Positions 49,598 to 58,779 of a stretch of 64,000 nt of DNA are shown here, piece after piece. The stretch covers positions 18,851 to 82,850 of the forward strand of contig CAYVBQ010000015.1 in NCBI GenBank assembly GCA_964449775.1, given 5' to 3'. The position numbers and the translations under genes are program-made. A model generated the notes under the pieces. The model saw nothing but the letters and a program-made list of their open reading frames with translations. It did no database searches and was not told where the DNA came from. This stretch comes from Fen-1258 sp964449775. Lineage in GTDB: Bacteria; Bacteroidota; Ignavibacteria; Ignavibacteriales; Melioribacteraceae. Position 1 is the first letter of the stretch, and each line of letters begins with the position of its first letter.

Positions 49598-52495
49598 ATG
49601 GAACGGACTTACAAAGCTATTAAAAGAAATTTCTTTATAAGAATTCTTCTTCCAACGTTTCTTACTATTATTTTATTTATAGCAGTCTTTTTTGCTCTCT
49701 TCATTCCGCAATTTGAAAATACAATTATGGATAGAAAACGAGAGATGATTAAAGAGCTCACAAACACTGCTTGGAGTATATTAGTTAAATGGCACAGAGC
49801 GGAAGAGCAAGGAAGCACTACAAAAGAAAAAGCTCAAGAAATTGCCGCCGCTCAAATTCAGAGTTTAAGATATGGCGAAGAAACTAAAGATTACTTCTGG
49901 ATTACGGATTACTCACCAGTTATGATCATGCATCCCTACCGTTCAGAGCTTAATAAAATGGATTTATCTGACTTTAAGGATTCTCATGGCAAAAGACTTT
50001 TTGTTGAAATGGCAGCTGCTGCTAAAAAAGACGGCGATGGATTTGTCAATTATATGTGGCAATGGAAAGATGATCCCACCAGAATTGTTCCTAAACTCTC
50101 ATACATAAAATCATTTTCTCCTTGGCAATGGATTATTGGCACGGGTATATATATCGAAGATGTTCGTGATGAAATTACTCAGTTAGAAAAAAAGATTATC
50201 AATGTTTCGATTGGAATTACTGTTGCCATCTCTGTCCTTTTATTTTTTGTCGCTTATCAAAACTTATCTACAGAGAAACAACGCCGGCGTGCAGAAAGTG
50301 ATTTACATGAGTCAAAAGAAAAATACCGCACTTTAGTGGAAGCATCCACCGAAGGTTTAATTATGATTCTTGAAGAAGGACAAATCTTCTACAACAAAAC
50401 TCTTTACGGTATTTTGGGATATACAGAGAATGCACCGGCACTTGTTCTATCTGAACTTTTTGTTAAACCGCCAAAACTAAAATCAATTGACATTAACACT
50501 CTAAAAATATTTCCTCTTAAAAACAACGAACTGGATCAAGCGGAAACAGTTATAATAAAAGTTGATGGCACTTTTTTAAATGTACTAATAAATGTTTCGC
50601 CAATTAGTTTTTTAAATAACAGCGGTATTGTACTTAGCATTAAAGATATAAGCGTTAATAAAAAAATTGAAGTCGAGCTCGATCAGAGTAAGGAGAAATA
50701 TTTGGCTCTTACAAACCAACTATCCATTGGAGTTTTTAGAGCATATTCTATGAAAGAATGCCGCTTTATTGAATCAAACGCAGCTGTGCTAAAGCTTCTG
50801 GAAGTAGGTAACAAAGATGTATTATTAGAAACATCATTAGCAGATTATTTTGAGGATATCAGAGAATTTGATTCTTTTTATTCTGATCTCATTATGCATC
50901 AATCAATTCAAAACCGATTTATCACTCTAAGCAAAAGCAGCGGTTCCAAATCTGCTGTATCTATATCAGCGGTGCTGATTAAGGGCGAAAATGGAGAGCC
51001 TATTTACATTGATGGAGTTATTGAAGATATCTCAGAACAAAATAAAACAAATAAAGAAAGAGATAATTTAATTCATGAACTGCAAACAGCATTATTATTC
51101 CTCAACAATTCAATAGATAAATTTGTAAAGTCAATACCAAGCTGTAGTCTTAATACATCCGTTAAAGATGCAATAAAATGTTTATCCACAGAGCAGAGCA
51201 GTTGCTTATTAATTGAAGATCTCACTGATAACCCGATTGGCTTTTTATCTGAGTCTGATATAAGAACTCGTATTCTTGTATCGGAGGAAAACAATGAGAA
51301 ACATGTTTATGAGTTTATGAGCTCTCCTCTAATTACAATTTCTAATGATTCATCCGTCTTTGATGCTTTAGAAAAATTTCACGATAACGGGGTTAGTCAT
51401 TTACTATACAAAAACACTCAAGGTAAAATCGTTGGGGTTCTTCATTCAAGCGATCTGCAAAAAACATTTCATTCTTCCTATTTGTTCTTCATTCAAAAAA
51501 TTAAAAATGCATCGACAATTTCCGAGTTATGCGCTTATCATTCTCAATTAATGTTTTTAGTTAGGGGATTGATTGAAAGGCAAGCCAATTATACAGATAT
51601 AACAAAAATGATAACAGCCATTTCAGATTCTATTTTTAAACGGGTTGTTGTTCTTGCAATAGAAAAACTTGGTGTCCCTCCGGAAAAATTTTCATTTATA
51701 GTTCTTGGCAGCGTGGGGCGCGGAGAGCAAACCTTAGCAACAGATCAAGATAACGCTATAATATTTGAAGACGTTGAAAAGGCGAATGAACCTTTAGCAA
51801 AGCAATATTTTTTAAAGCTTGGTGAAATTGTATCTACTAATCTAAATCAAATTGGATATGATTTCTGCAAAGGTGAGATCATGGCAAAGAATCCTAAATG
51901 GTGTCAGCCTCTTTCGGAATGGAAGAATTACTTTACTAACTGGGTTACAACTGCTAACCCTCAGGATTTGCTGGACATAAAAATATTTTTTGATTTTAGA
52001 TCAATCTACGGTGATGAGTTTTTAGTTAACGAGTTGCAGAACCACATTGCTTCTCTCACTGCGGGATACAATTCGTTTTTCGTTTATCTTTCCGAAAGTA
52101 TTGCACAATTTCAAATGCCGGAGAGCGCGCTAAAATTAAAATCATCTTTCGATATTAAAATGGTTATGCTTCCGATAGTCGACTTAATTCGTTTGTACGC
52201 TTTAAAGAAAAAATGTGCAATTAGAAATACAATTGAACGATTAGAATATGTTTATGAAAAGGGAGTTTTTACGAAGCCAGCTTATAAAAATTTACTGCAG
52301 ATCTATGGCTTCTTAATGCAGAAAAGGTTTGAGCATCAGTCAAATATGCTAACAGGAAATCTTAAGATTGATAACCAAATAAATCCACAAGAATTTTCGG
52401 ATGTGGATATTGTACTATTTAAAAAATCTTTGGCTGTGATTGAGGAAATGCAAAACAAACTTAGCCTCGATTTTAAGGGAACGATTACTATTTAA
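49598..52495 (+). CDS. Cache-PAS-PAS-CBS-DUF294 multidomain sensor / putative nucleotidyltransferase
   Basis: 965 aa from the ATG at 49598, which has GGAGAAGAAC upstream. Order: membrane helix 1 (about 12-35), periplasmic single Cache domain (KDYFWITDYSPVMIMHPYRSEL, WQWIIGTGIYIEDV), membrane helix 2 near residue 205, two PAS domains (about 240-350 and 360-475), a CBS pair (about 505-625), then a DUF294 GlnD-like nucleotidyltransferase domain with GSVGRGEQTLATDQDNAIIF and a DUF294_C tail. CBS-DUF294 proteins without the Cache/PAS part are often found beside ActP symporters. Here an extracellular small-acid sensor seems fused directly to that module. Confidence 0.85.
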   Translation: MERTYKAIKRNFFIRILLPTFLTIILFIAVFFALFIPQFENTIMDRKREMIKELTNTAWSILVKWHRAEEQGSTTKEKAQEIAAAQIQSLRYGEETKDYFWITDYSPVMIMHPYRSELNKMDLSDFKDSHGKRLFVEMAAAAKKDGDGFVNYMWQWKDDPTRIVPKLSYIKSFSPWQWIIGTGIYIEDVRDEITQLEKKIINVSIGITVAISVLLFFVAYQNLSTEKQRRRAESDLHESKEKYRTLVEASTEGLIMILEEGQIFYNKTLYGILGYTENAPALVLSELFVKPPKLKSIDINTLKIFPLKNNELDQAETVIIKVDGTFLNVLINVSPISFLNNSGIVLSIKDISVNKKIEVELDQSKEKYLALTNQLSIGVFRAYSMKECRFIESNAAVLKLLEVGNKDVLLETSLADYFEDIREFDSFYSDLIMHQSIQNRFITLSKSSGSKSAVSISAVLIKGENGEPIYIDGVIEDISEQNKTNKERDNLIHELQTALLFLNNSIDKFVKSIPSCSLNTSVKDAIKCLSTEQSSCLLIEDLTDNPIGFLSESDIRTRILVSEENNEKHVYEFMSSPLITISNDSSVFDALEKFHDNGVSHLLYKNTQGKIVGVLHSSDLQKTFHSSYLFFIQKIKNASTISELCAYHSQLMFLVRGLIERQANYTDITKMITAISDSIFKRVVVLAIEKLGVPPEKFSFIVLGSVGRGEQTLATDQDNAIIFEDVEKANEPLAKQYFLKLGEIVSTNLNQIGYDFCKGEIMAKNPKWCQPLSEWKNYFTNWVTTANPQDLLDIKIFFDFRSIYGDEFLVNELQNHIASLTAGYNSFFVYLSESIAQFQMPESALKLKSSFDIKMVMLPIVDLIRLYALKKKCAIRNTIERLEYVYEKGVFTKPAYKNLLQIYGFLMQKRFEHQSNMLTGNLKIDNQINPQEFSDVDIVLFKKSLAVIEEMQNKLSLDFKGTITI

Positions 52496-52797
52496 CCCAA
52501 CAGCGATATAGTTTTAGTCTTTGCTTACTAACATACCTTACGCACTTTTGTGATTTCTTAGTGCCTTCGAGACTTGGTGGCAACGGTATATGTTTAAAAA
52601 ATGGACACAAAGTTATATTCAAGGAGGGCTTTGGTTTGCGGAAGGGAGTTATCAAAAAAAAGCGGCTATCAAGATTTTCTTTTTTTTTGAATCTAAAAGC
52701 CATATTTTCACTATTGAATATGAGGACGTTCTTGTCTTTATTCCCACCAACATTTTAGATTATCAGTGCTTTAATAAGTAAGACAAAGGAGAACTAC
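52496..52797. other. Intergenic region without a convincing gene
   Basis: 302 bases between the sensor and DUF485 genes. Two overlapping open frames of about 63-65 codons start at 52561 and 52590, but they have runs of Lys and Phe from A/T tracts and no family signature. A decayed CTTTGCTTACTAAC / ACGCACTTTTGTGATTTC repeat is present near the left end. Confidence 0.5.
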
Positions 52798-53112
52798 ATG
52801 AGTATTAATGAAGAAAGAGTACAAGAAATTGTGAATTCCGAGAGTTTTAAGAATTTGGTAAGTAAACGTTTAAAATTTTCTTTAACTCTCACAATCATAA
52901 TGCTGGTAGTTTATTTCGGATTTATTCTGGTTATAGCATTCTACAAAGAACTTCTAGCTGTAAAAATTGGAGAACATCTTACACTCGGGTTACCCATAGG
53001 TGTTGGAATCATTCTATTTGCATGGTTGCTAACCGGTGTTTATATACGATGGGCAAATAAAACATATGATAAGAGTGTAAGAGAATTAAGAAATCAAGTT
53101 TTACAGAAATAA
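52798..53112 (+). CDS. DUF485 family membrane protein (YjcH-like)
   Basis: 104 aa with two membrane helices and a short N-terminal soluble helix; the pattern SESFKNLVSKRLKFSLTLTI followed by LTLGLPIGVGIILFAWLLTG is typical of YjcH. DUF485 proteins nearly always precede SSS-family acetate symporters and probably assist them. AAAGGAGAA lies upstream. The symporter gene starts 43 bases downstream. Confidence 0.9.
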   Translation: MSINEERVQEIVNSESFKNLVSKRLKFSLTLTIIMLVVYFGFILVIAFYKELLAVKIGEHLTLGLPIGVGIILFAWLLTGVYIRWANKTYDKSVRELRNQVLQK

Positions 53113-53155
53113 TCAGAACTATAGCTAGTTTACTTTTTTAAAAGGAGATTTTACT

Positions 53156-54703
53156 TTGGAAAATTTTCAATCAACTCTTGGACAGGTTAATATTGCTTCA
53201 ATAATAATATTCTTCGCCTTTGTTGCAATTACACTATTTATAACCTATTGGGCTGCTAAAAAGACAAAAACAACATCGGAATTTTATGCAGCGGACCGGA
53301 GCATTTCCGGTTTTCAAAATGGTTTAGCTCTTGCCGGCGATTATATGAGCGCGGCTTCCTTTCTTGGTATTGCAGGTATGGTTTCTTTAAAAGGTTATGA
53401 TGGACTTATCTACTCTATTGGCTTTTTAGTAGGCTGGCCTTTAGTTATGTTTTTAATTGCAGAACCACTCAGAAATTTAGGCAAGTTTACTTTTGCAGAT
53501 GTAGTTGCATTTCGCCTTAAGCAAAGACCGGTTAGAATTGCTTCATCATTCGGTTCTCTTATGACAATTGTATTTTATTTAATTGCTCAGATGGTTGGCG
53601 CCGGTTCTTTAATTACAACTCTTTTTGGCTTACCATATGAAGTCGCCATATTAATTGTTGGTGTTGTAATGATTTCTTATGTACTGTTTGGAGGAATGCT
53701 TGCAACCACATGGGTGCAAATAATAAAAGCATGTTTATTACTTGGCGGTGCAACTTTACTTGTTATAATGACATTATCTTATTTCGACATGAATCCTATA
53801 AAATTAATTGAACAAGCTGCCGCAAAATATACAGATAAAGTTTTATCTCCGGGAGGATTTGTTACCAATCCTTGGGATGCAATTTCTTTAGGACTTGCAC
53901 TTATTCTTGGAACAGCCGGCTTACCACATATTCTTATGCGCTTCTTTACAGTACCGGATGCTAAGCAAGCCAGAAAATCTGTATTCATTGCAACCGGACT
54001 TATTGGTTACTTTTATATTCTAACATTTGTTATTGGCTTTGGCGCAATGGTTTTGGTTGGTCAAGATGTTATAAGCAGCTTTGATAAAGGCGGTAACATG
54101 GCGGCTCTTCTTCTTGCTGAATCTGTTGGGGGAAAATTCTTTCTTGGCTTTATTGCTGCTGTTGCATTTGCAACTATTTTGGCGGTTGTAGCTGGTTTAA
54201 CATTGTCCGGGGCTTCTACTTTATCGCACGACCTTTATGTCAATGTTATCAAGAAAGGTAAATCTGATGAGGTCGGAGAGGTAAAGGTTGCAAGAATTGC
54301 TACTCTGTTAATCGGTATTCTTGCTATGGTTCTTGGATTGGTATTCAAAGGGCAGAACGTTGCGTTTATGGTTGGCTTAGCTTTTGCAATTGCTGCAAGC
54401 GCAAATTTCCCTTCATTGCTTTTATCAATAGTTTGGAAAAAATTTACAACCAAAGGAGCTGTTACAAGTGTTATTACAGGCGCCGGTTTAGCAATTACTT
54501 TAATTATTCTTAGCCCAACTGTCTGGGTAGACATATTTAAAAATGAAGAGGCAATCTTTCCATTAAAAAATCCTGCTTTGATTTCTATGACAGCATCTTT
54601 CTTGGTCGGAATAATTGTTTCATTATTAACACCGGAAACGGAAGCTCAAAATAAATTCGAAGACGAAAAACTTAGAACCTATCTTGGCATTGGTGCAGAA
54701 TAA
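53156..54703 (+). CDS. actP: Sodium:solute symporter, cation/acetate symporter ActP-like
   Basis: 515 aa with about 13 membrane helices. Signatures of the SSS family include TSEFYAADRSISGFQNGLALAGDYMSAASFLGIAG, GGMLATTWVQIIKA, LPHILMRFFTVPDAKQARKS and ATILAVVAGLTLSGASTLSHD. The last two are typical of acetate/propionate transporters. The start is TTG at 53156 with AAAAGGAGA upstream. With DUF485, the outer-membrane porin and the Cache/CBS sensor it forms an acetate or short organic acid uptake unit. Confidence 0.92.
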   Translation: MENFQSTLGQVNIASIIIFFAFVAITLFITYWAAKKTKTTSEFYAADRSISGFQNGLALAGDYMSAASFLGIAGMVSLKGYDGLIYSIGFLVGWPLVMFLIAEPLRNLGKFTFADVVAFRLKQRPVRIASSFGSLMTIVFYLIAQMVGAGSLITTLFGLPYEVAILIVGVVMISYVLFGGMLATTWVQIIKACLLLGGATLLVIMTLSYFDMNPIKLIEQAAAKYTDKVLSPGGFVTNPWDAISLGLALILGTAGLPHILMRFFTVPDAKQARKSVFIATGLIGYFYILTFVIGFGAMVLVGQDVISSFDKGGNMAALLLAESVGGKFFLGFIAAVAFATILAVVAGLTLSGASTLSHDLYVNVIKKGKSDEVGEVKVARIATLLIGILAMVLGLVFKGQNVAFMVGLAFAIAASANFPSLLLSIVWKKFTTKGAVTSVITGAGLAITLIILSPTVWVDIFKNEEAIFPLKNPALISMTASFLVGIIVSLLTPETEAQNKFEDEKLRTYLGIGAE

Positions 54704-54720
54704 TCTAATGGAGGAATTAA

Positions 54721-55947
54721 ATGAAAAAAGTGTTTTTCTTATTAAGTACGATTTTTTTTCTAAATATCTCCGTTAAAGCTCAACAAGAAAAACCCGGCTT
54801 TGGAATTTCTTTTTCCGGTTTTGTAAAGACAGATATTATGTATGACACGCGCCAAACAGTTGCTATCCGCGAAGGTCATTTTCTTTTATATCCTTCACCG
54901 GATTTAATGGATAAAAATAATGTTGATATAAATGCAAAATCCAACTTTAATATTCTTTCTATTCAAACACGATTAACAGGAAAAATTATTGCACCGGATG
55001 CATTCGGCGCAAGAACATCAGGACAAATTGAAGGTGAGTTTTTTGGAACTACTGATGGAGATATAAACGGATTCAGACTTCGTCATGCATTTGTAAAATT
55101 GGATTGGGAAAATACTTCTTTAATTGTTGGACAAACATGGCATCCTATGTTCGTTACTGATATGTTCCCTGGAGTAGTGTCGTTTAATACCGGCGCTCCG
55201 TTTCAACCATTTTCAAGAAATCCTCAAATACGCTTTTCATATGCAATAGATGAAGTAAAGTTTATTGTAGCTGTAATTGCTCAAAGAGATTTTCAAAGTA
55301 ATGGTCCTGGTGGGTTCAGCTCGATTTATTTAAGGAATTCCGTTATTCCTAATCTTCATGCTCAAGTTCAATACTCAAGCAATGGGCATTTAGCTGGCGT
55401 GGGAATAGACTATAAAAAATTGACACCTCGAATAGTTACCACGAAAAATATAGCAACTGACGCATCTGTTTCCGGATTTTCTGCTCTTGGATTTATAAAA
55501 CTGAACCTGGATCCGGTTACTTTGAAAGCACAAGGAATTTACGGACAAAATATTCCAGATCTAATGCAGATCGGCGGTTACGCTGTAAAATCAACCGATG
55601 CTACAACCGGAGTTGAATCTTACACTGCCCTATCCAATTTTACAGTTTGGGGAGAGCTCTCCACCGGCAAACAAACTGAGTATGCATTATTCTTTGGTTA
55701 TTCCAAAGCATTAGGTGCTTCCGATAATATAACCGGAGCTTACTATGGAAGAGCTACCGATATTGAAAACATTTTTAGAATATCGCCGCGTATTCAATTC
55801 AATTCTGAGAAAACTATAGTTTCTACAGAAGTTGAATTTACTTCTGCTGGTTACGGCACACCAAATGGCTTAAACAAAGGTAAGATTGAAAATGTAAAAA
55901 CAGTTTCTAATCTTCGATTGCTTCTGGCATTCAATTATTTTTTCTAG
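54721..55947 (+). CDS. Outer-membrane porin (DcaP/phosphate-selective-like)
   Basis: 408 aa with a signal peptide cut near SVKAQ. It is a predicted beta-barrel with alternating strands, opening FSGFVKTDIMYDTRQTV, a trimeric-porin-like GEFFGTTDGDINGFRLRHAFVKL and GQTWHPMF, and a C-terminal aromatic residue (LLLAFNYFF). It starts 17 bases after actP with GGAGG upstream, so is in the same operon, and probably lets the symporter's substrate cross the outer membrane. Confidence 0.85.
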   Translation: MKKVFFLLSTIFFLNISVKAQQEKPGFGISFSGFVKTDIMYDTRQTVAIREGHFLLYPSPDLMDKNNVDINAKSNFNILSIQTRLTGKIIAPDAFGARTSGQIEGEFFGTTDGDINGFRLRHAFVKLDWENTSLIVGQTWHPMFVTDMFPGVVSFNTGAPFQPFSRNPQIRFSYAIDEVKFIVAVIAQRDFQSNGPGGFSSIYLRNSVIPNLHAQVQYSSNGHLAGVGIDYKKLTPRIVTTKNIATDASVSGFSALGFIKLNLDPVTLKAQGIYGQNIPDLMQIGGYAVKSTDATTGVESYTALSNFTVWGELSTGKQTEYALFFGYSKALGASDNITGAYYGRATDIENIFRISPRIQFNSEKTIVSTEVEFTSAGYGTPNGLNKGKIENVKTVSNLRLLLAFNYFF

Positions 55948-55956
55948 ATAACTCTT

Positions 55957-55989
55957 AAAAGGTTGGTCAATTATTCGACCAACCTTTTA
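55957..55989 (+). terminator. Intrinsic terminator ending the acetate-uptake operon
   Basis: AAAAGGTTGGTC pairs with GACCAACCTTTT around an AT-rich loop, starting 10 bases after the porin stop codon. Confidence 0.85.
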
Positions 55990-56011
55990 TTTTTAAGCAA
56001 TTCCTCAAAAT

Positions 56012-56085
56012 ATCACTGTTCAATTTTCGGTGGACTCAACTCTAGAATGATTGTATAATTACTCATCGAAATTTTGATAGGATAA
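56012..56085. repeat. Direct repeat, right copy, forming the ada upstream region
   Basis: 51 bases identical to 48603-48653, followed by a similar 23-base stretch and the ada ATG. It contains GATTGTATAAT, a promoter-like sequence. As it sits against an intact gene, this is probably the native copy and the left one the duplicate. Confidence 0.85.
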
Positions 56086-56089
56086 TCAA

Positions 56090-57157
56090 ATGAACACACC
56101 GAACATTCCAACAGCACTTCCTTCCGTGAGCGAGATGGAACGCGCTTACAAGAGAAGCGATAATTCTTACGATGGAATTTTTTATTTAGCTGTTCGTAGT
56201 ACAGGAATATTTTGTCGCCCCTCTTGTTCGGCAAGAAAACCGTTGTCTAAAAATGTTGAATATTTTCCTTCTGCACGTGAGGCGGTATTCGCTGGCTTTC
56301 GTCCCTGCAAACGCTGCCGCCCTCTCGAAGTTCATGGAACACCACCAGAATGGGTTTTAAAATTACTAAAGATAATTGAAGCAGAACCCACGGCACGTTA
56401 TAATGATCAATTTCTCCGTTCCATTGAAATTGATCCGGCACGAGCAAGAAGATATTTTTTGAAAAATTATGGAATGACATTTCAAGCATATTGCCGCGGA
56501 AGACGATTAGGAATTTCTTTTGAACAGATTCGGTTAGGAAAAGATCTTGATGATGTGGCGCTTGGCTATGGTTATCAATCTCACAGCGGTTTCCGCGAGG
56601 CGTTTGTAAAAACTTTCGGCAAACCTCCCGGAAAAAGTAAAACTTCCGATTGCATTCTAACAGCATGGATTGAAAGTCCGATGGGACCATTAGTAACTGC
56701 CGCAACCGACGAAGGAATTTGTCTGTTAGAATTTTCCGACCGCAGAATGCTTGATGCACAGTTTACTACATTGAGAAAACTTTTTAAGTCTTCAATCGTT
56801 CCCGGTGAAAACAAGCATATCAATCTTCTTCGTAAAGAATTGAAAAAATATTTTGAAGGGACATTAAAACAATTCACCGTGCCGATTGTATTTCCCGGCA
56901 GTCAGTTCCAACAAAAAGTATGGAATGAGCTATTAAAAATTCCATCCGGAAAGACTGTGTCTTACGAGGAAGTTGCAATAAAAGTCGGTACACCAAAAGC
57001 TCAGCGCGCAGTTGGACATGCAAATGGATTAAACAGAATCGCGATCGTTATTCCATGTCACCGTGTAGTTAATAAGAATGGAAATCTCGGCGGCTATGGT
57101 GGCGGACTTTGGAGAAAACAACGATTGTTAGAACTTGAGAAAGCAATTCAAAAGTGA
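56090..57157 (+). CDS. ada: Ada-type bifunctional methyl-DNA methyltransferase / transcription activator
   Basis: 355 aa with all three Ada parts. The N-terminal zinc domain has the four Cys: TGIFCRPSCSARKP and CKRCRP (methyl-phosphotriester repair). An AraC-type HTH occupies about residues 95-185 (DDVALGYGYQSHSGFREAF). The C-terminal O6-alkylguanine transferase has the active-site IVIPCHRVVNKNG near residue 325. It removes methyl groups from DNA irreversibly and, once methylated at the N-terminal site, activates repair genes, probably including its own. The stop codon opens a heptamer array. Confidence 0.95.
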   Translation: MNTPNIPTALPSVSEMERAYKRSDNSYDGIFYLAVRSTGIFCRPSCSARKPLSKNVEYFPSAREAVFAGFRPCKRCRPLEVHGTPPEWVLKLLKIIEAEPTARYNDQFLRSIEIDPARARRYFLKNYGMTFQAYCRGRRLGISFEQIRLGKDLDDVALGYGYQSHSGFREAFVKTFGKPPGKSKTSDCILTAWIESPMGPLVTAATDEGICLLEFSDRRMLDAQFTTLRKLFKSSIVPGENKHINLLRKELKKYFEGTLKQFTVPIVFPGSQFQQKVWNELLKIPSGKTVSYEEVAIKVGTPKAQRAVGHANGLNRIAIVIPCHRVVNKNGNLGGYGGGLWRKQRLLELEKAIQK

Positions 57158-57181
57158 TTGGTTGTTAGTAATTGGTGATTA
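57154..57181. repeat. Heptamer array overlapping the ada stop codon
   Basis: GTGATTG, GTTGTTA, GTAATTG, GTGATTA in period 7. The TGA stop of ada lies in the first unit. It also fills the gap to the convergent Gp37/68 gene. Confidence 0.65.
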
Positions 57182-57188
57182 GAAAATT

Positions 57189-57911
57189 TTAAGCTGCTTT
57201 TTTCAACTTCGGCATTTGATCCCAAGTCTTTCCTTTTAGTAAACGACCGTTTTTCTTTTTTTGTACACCGCCCCATTGCTTAAAGAAGAATGGTACTTTG
57301 GATTCTTTACAGATATCTCTAATTCTTAAAACCCAATTTTCTTCCATCGGGCGTGCACCCGGACCAGATTCTCCGCCAACTATTACCCAATCAATTTTTG
57401 TTAGATCGAGATTATTAATTGGTCCAATCAACGGTTCGATGGATAAGAATTTTACATGTGCGTTAGTTTCTCGTAGATGATCAATTCTATAAGTATAATT
57501 TTGACTCTCCACACTAACACCCATCCAAATATTTTCGCTCCACGGAATTATCGGATCGAGCTTCAATAAAATATCGGAACGCTTTGTTAATACCTGGAAG
57601 TTGTGCCAATCAGCTTTATTCATTACTTCAAAAGTGTTCAATAAAAAATTTACTGGAACGTCTTTATGGAAAAGATCGCTCATTGAATTGACAAAAATTG
57701 TTTGTGGTTTTTTCCATGTAAGAGGTAATTCCAACGCTTGTTCTTGAAGTGTTAGCTTGAATCCGTTTCTATAATTATCAGAGCCCATTGCTTTGAGACG
57801 CTTTGCCATTCTTTCCGCATAACAAAACTTACATCCCGGACTAATTTTATTGCATCCCGTTACCGGATTCCATGTTGATTCAGTCCATTCTATTGATGAT
57901 TTGAGGGACAT
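57189..57911 (-). CDS. Phage Gp37/Gp68 family protein (DUF5131)
   Basis: 240 aa. The N-terminus has the family's three-Cys signature TGCNKISPGCKFCYAERMAKR (C-x6-C-x2-C), reminiscent of an iron-sulfur or radical-SAM-like site, then IFVNSMSDLFHKDVP, WMGVSVES, KFLSIEPLIG and VGGESGPGARPM near the centre, and FFFKQWGG near the end. These proteins are found in phages and bacterial islands and their reaction is unknown. It starts 5 bases after the KilA-N gene on the same strand. Confidence 0.88.
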   Translation of the reverse strand: MSLKSSIEWTESTWNPVTGCNKISPGCKFCYAERMAKRLKAMGSDNYRNGFKLTLQEQALELPLTWKKPQTIFVNSMSDLFHKDVPVNFLLNTFEVMNKADWHNFQVLTKRSDILLKLDPIIPWSENIWMGVSVESQNYTYRIDHLRETNAHVKFLSIEPLIGPINNLDLTKIDWVIVGGESGPGARPMEENWVLRIRDICKESKVPFFFKQWGGVQKKKNGRLLKGKTWDQMPKLKKAA

Positions 57912-57916
57912 AAAAA

Positions 57917-58738
57917 CTATTTCAATTTTTTTATAGAAATACTTTTGGCAAGAGATTTCATCTGGTTAATGGCAATTTCATTCAATCTTTTTAAGCGTTC
58001 TGATTGAGATAAACCAAGACGAATCAACTCAGCATTCATACTTTCTAAATTTACCATAACTATTAACTGCTCTAATACTGCAAAGTCTCTAATGTTTCCT
58101 TTTTTGTTGAGGTTGCTATCTCTCCACTCCTTTGCAGTTATACCGAACAAAGAAACATTTAGGATATCGGCTTCGTTGGCGTAAATGAAATTGATCTGAG
58201 CTTTTGTTACCTGCGGAGGAATAAGATTTTCTTTTATTGAATCTGTATGGATTCTATAATTAACTTTTGCCAAAGTTCTTTGAAGATTCCATTCCAAAGA
58301 TTTAGTGCGGTATTCTTCTTCTTTTAAACGCTGAAATTCTTTGATGAGATAAAGTTTGAATTCCGGACTTAACCAGGAACCGAATTCGAAAGCAATATCT
58401 TTTTGCGCAAAGGTACCGCTGCCATAGCGTCCGGTTTTTGCGAATAATCCTTTCGCGTTGGTTTTCTCTATCCATTTCTTAACCGACAATGTGAAGCGAT
58501 TCAATCCCGCTTCGTTTTTAATTCCCTCGAATTCGGGGGAATTAAAATCCGGATTATTAAGTTGTTCCCATATACCAATGAACACAATTGTGTTTTTATT
58601 TCTTAACCATTTTTCTATTAAAACACTTCCATCTTCGTAACCTTTAACCATGTCGGTTAAAGAAATATAATCCTCGCTGCCAAGATTGATAACCGCAATC
58701 TCGGTTCCTTTTACATTTAGTTTGGATTCTTTTTTCAT
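57917..58738 (-). CDS. KilA-N domain protein
   Basis: 273 aa. The N-terminal KilA-N domain (about 1-125) shows ISLTDMVKGYEDGSVLIEKWLRNKNTIVFIGIWE and GRYGSGTFAQKDIAFEFGSWLSPEFKLYLI. The C-terminal half is helical with the Bacteroidota-typical ADILNVSLFGITAKEWR. KilA-N domains bind nucleic acid and are common in phages and giant viruses; cellular versions often lie in mobile regions. With the Gp37/68 gene it forms a two-gene phage-like unit between ada and envelope genes. Confidence 0.9.
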   Translation of the reverse strand: MKKESKLNVKGTEIAVINLGSEDYISLTDMVKGYEDGSVLIEKWLRNKNTIVFIGIWEQLNNPDFNSPEFEGIKNEAGLNRFTLSVKKWIEKTNAKGLFAKTGRYGSGTFAQKDIAFEFGSWLSPEFKLYLIKEFQRLKEEEYRTKSLEWNLQRTLAKVNYRIHTDSIKENLIPPQVTKAQINFIYANEADILNVSLFGITAKEWRDSNLNKKGNIRDFAVLEQLIVMVNLESMNAELIRLGLSQSERLKRLNEIAINQMKSLAKSISIKKLK

Positions 58739-58751
58739 ATTCCTTAATCCC

Positions 58752-58779
58752 TTGACTGTTCACTGCCAACTGTTCAAAA
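58752..58779. repeat. Heptamer array overlapping the stop of the envelope protein gene
   Basis: TTGACTG, TTCACTG, CCAACTG, TTCAAAA in period 7; the minus-strand TGA at 58774-58776 lies within the last unit. It occupies the short gap upstream of the KilA-N gene. Confidence 0.65.

Noticed and set aside
52561..52781. Two overlapping small ORFs ahead of DUF485
   Set aside because: Composition is driven by A and T runs, there is no ribosome-binding site with the right spacing, and no family signature is present.
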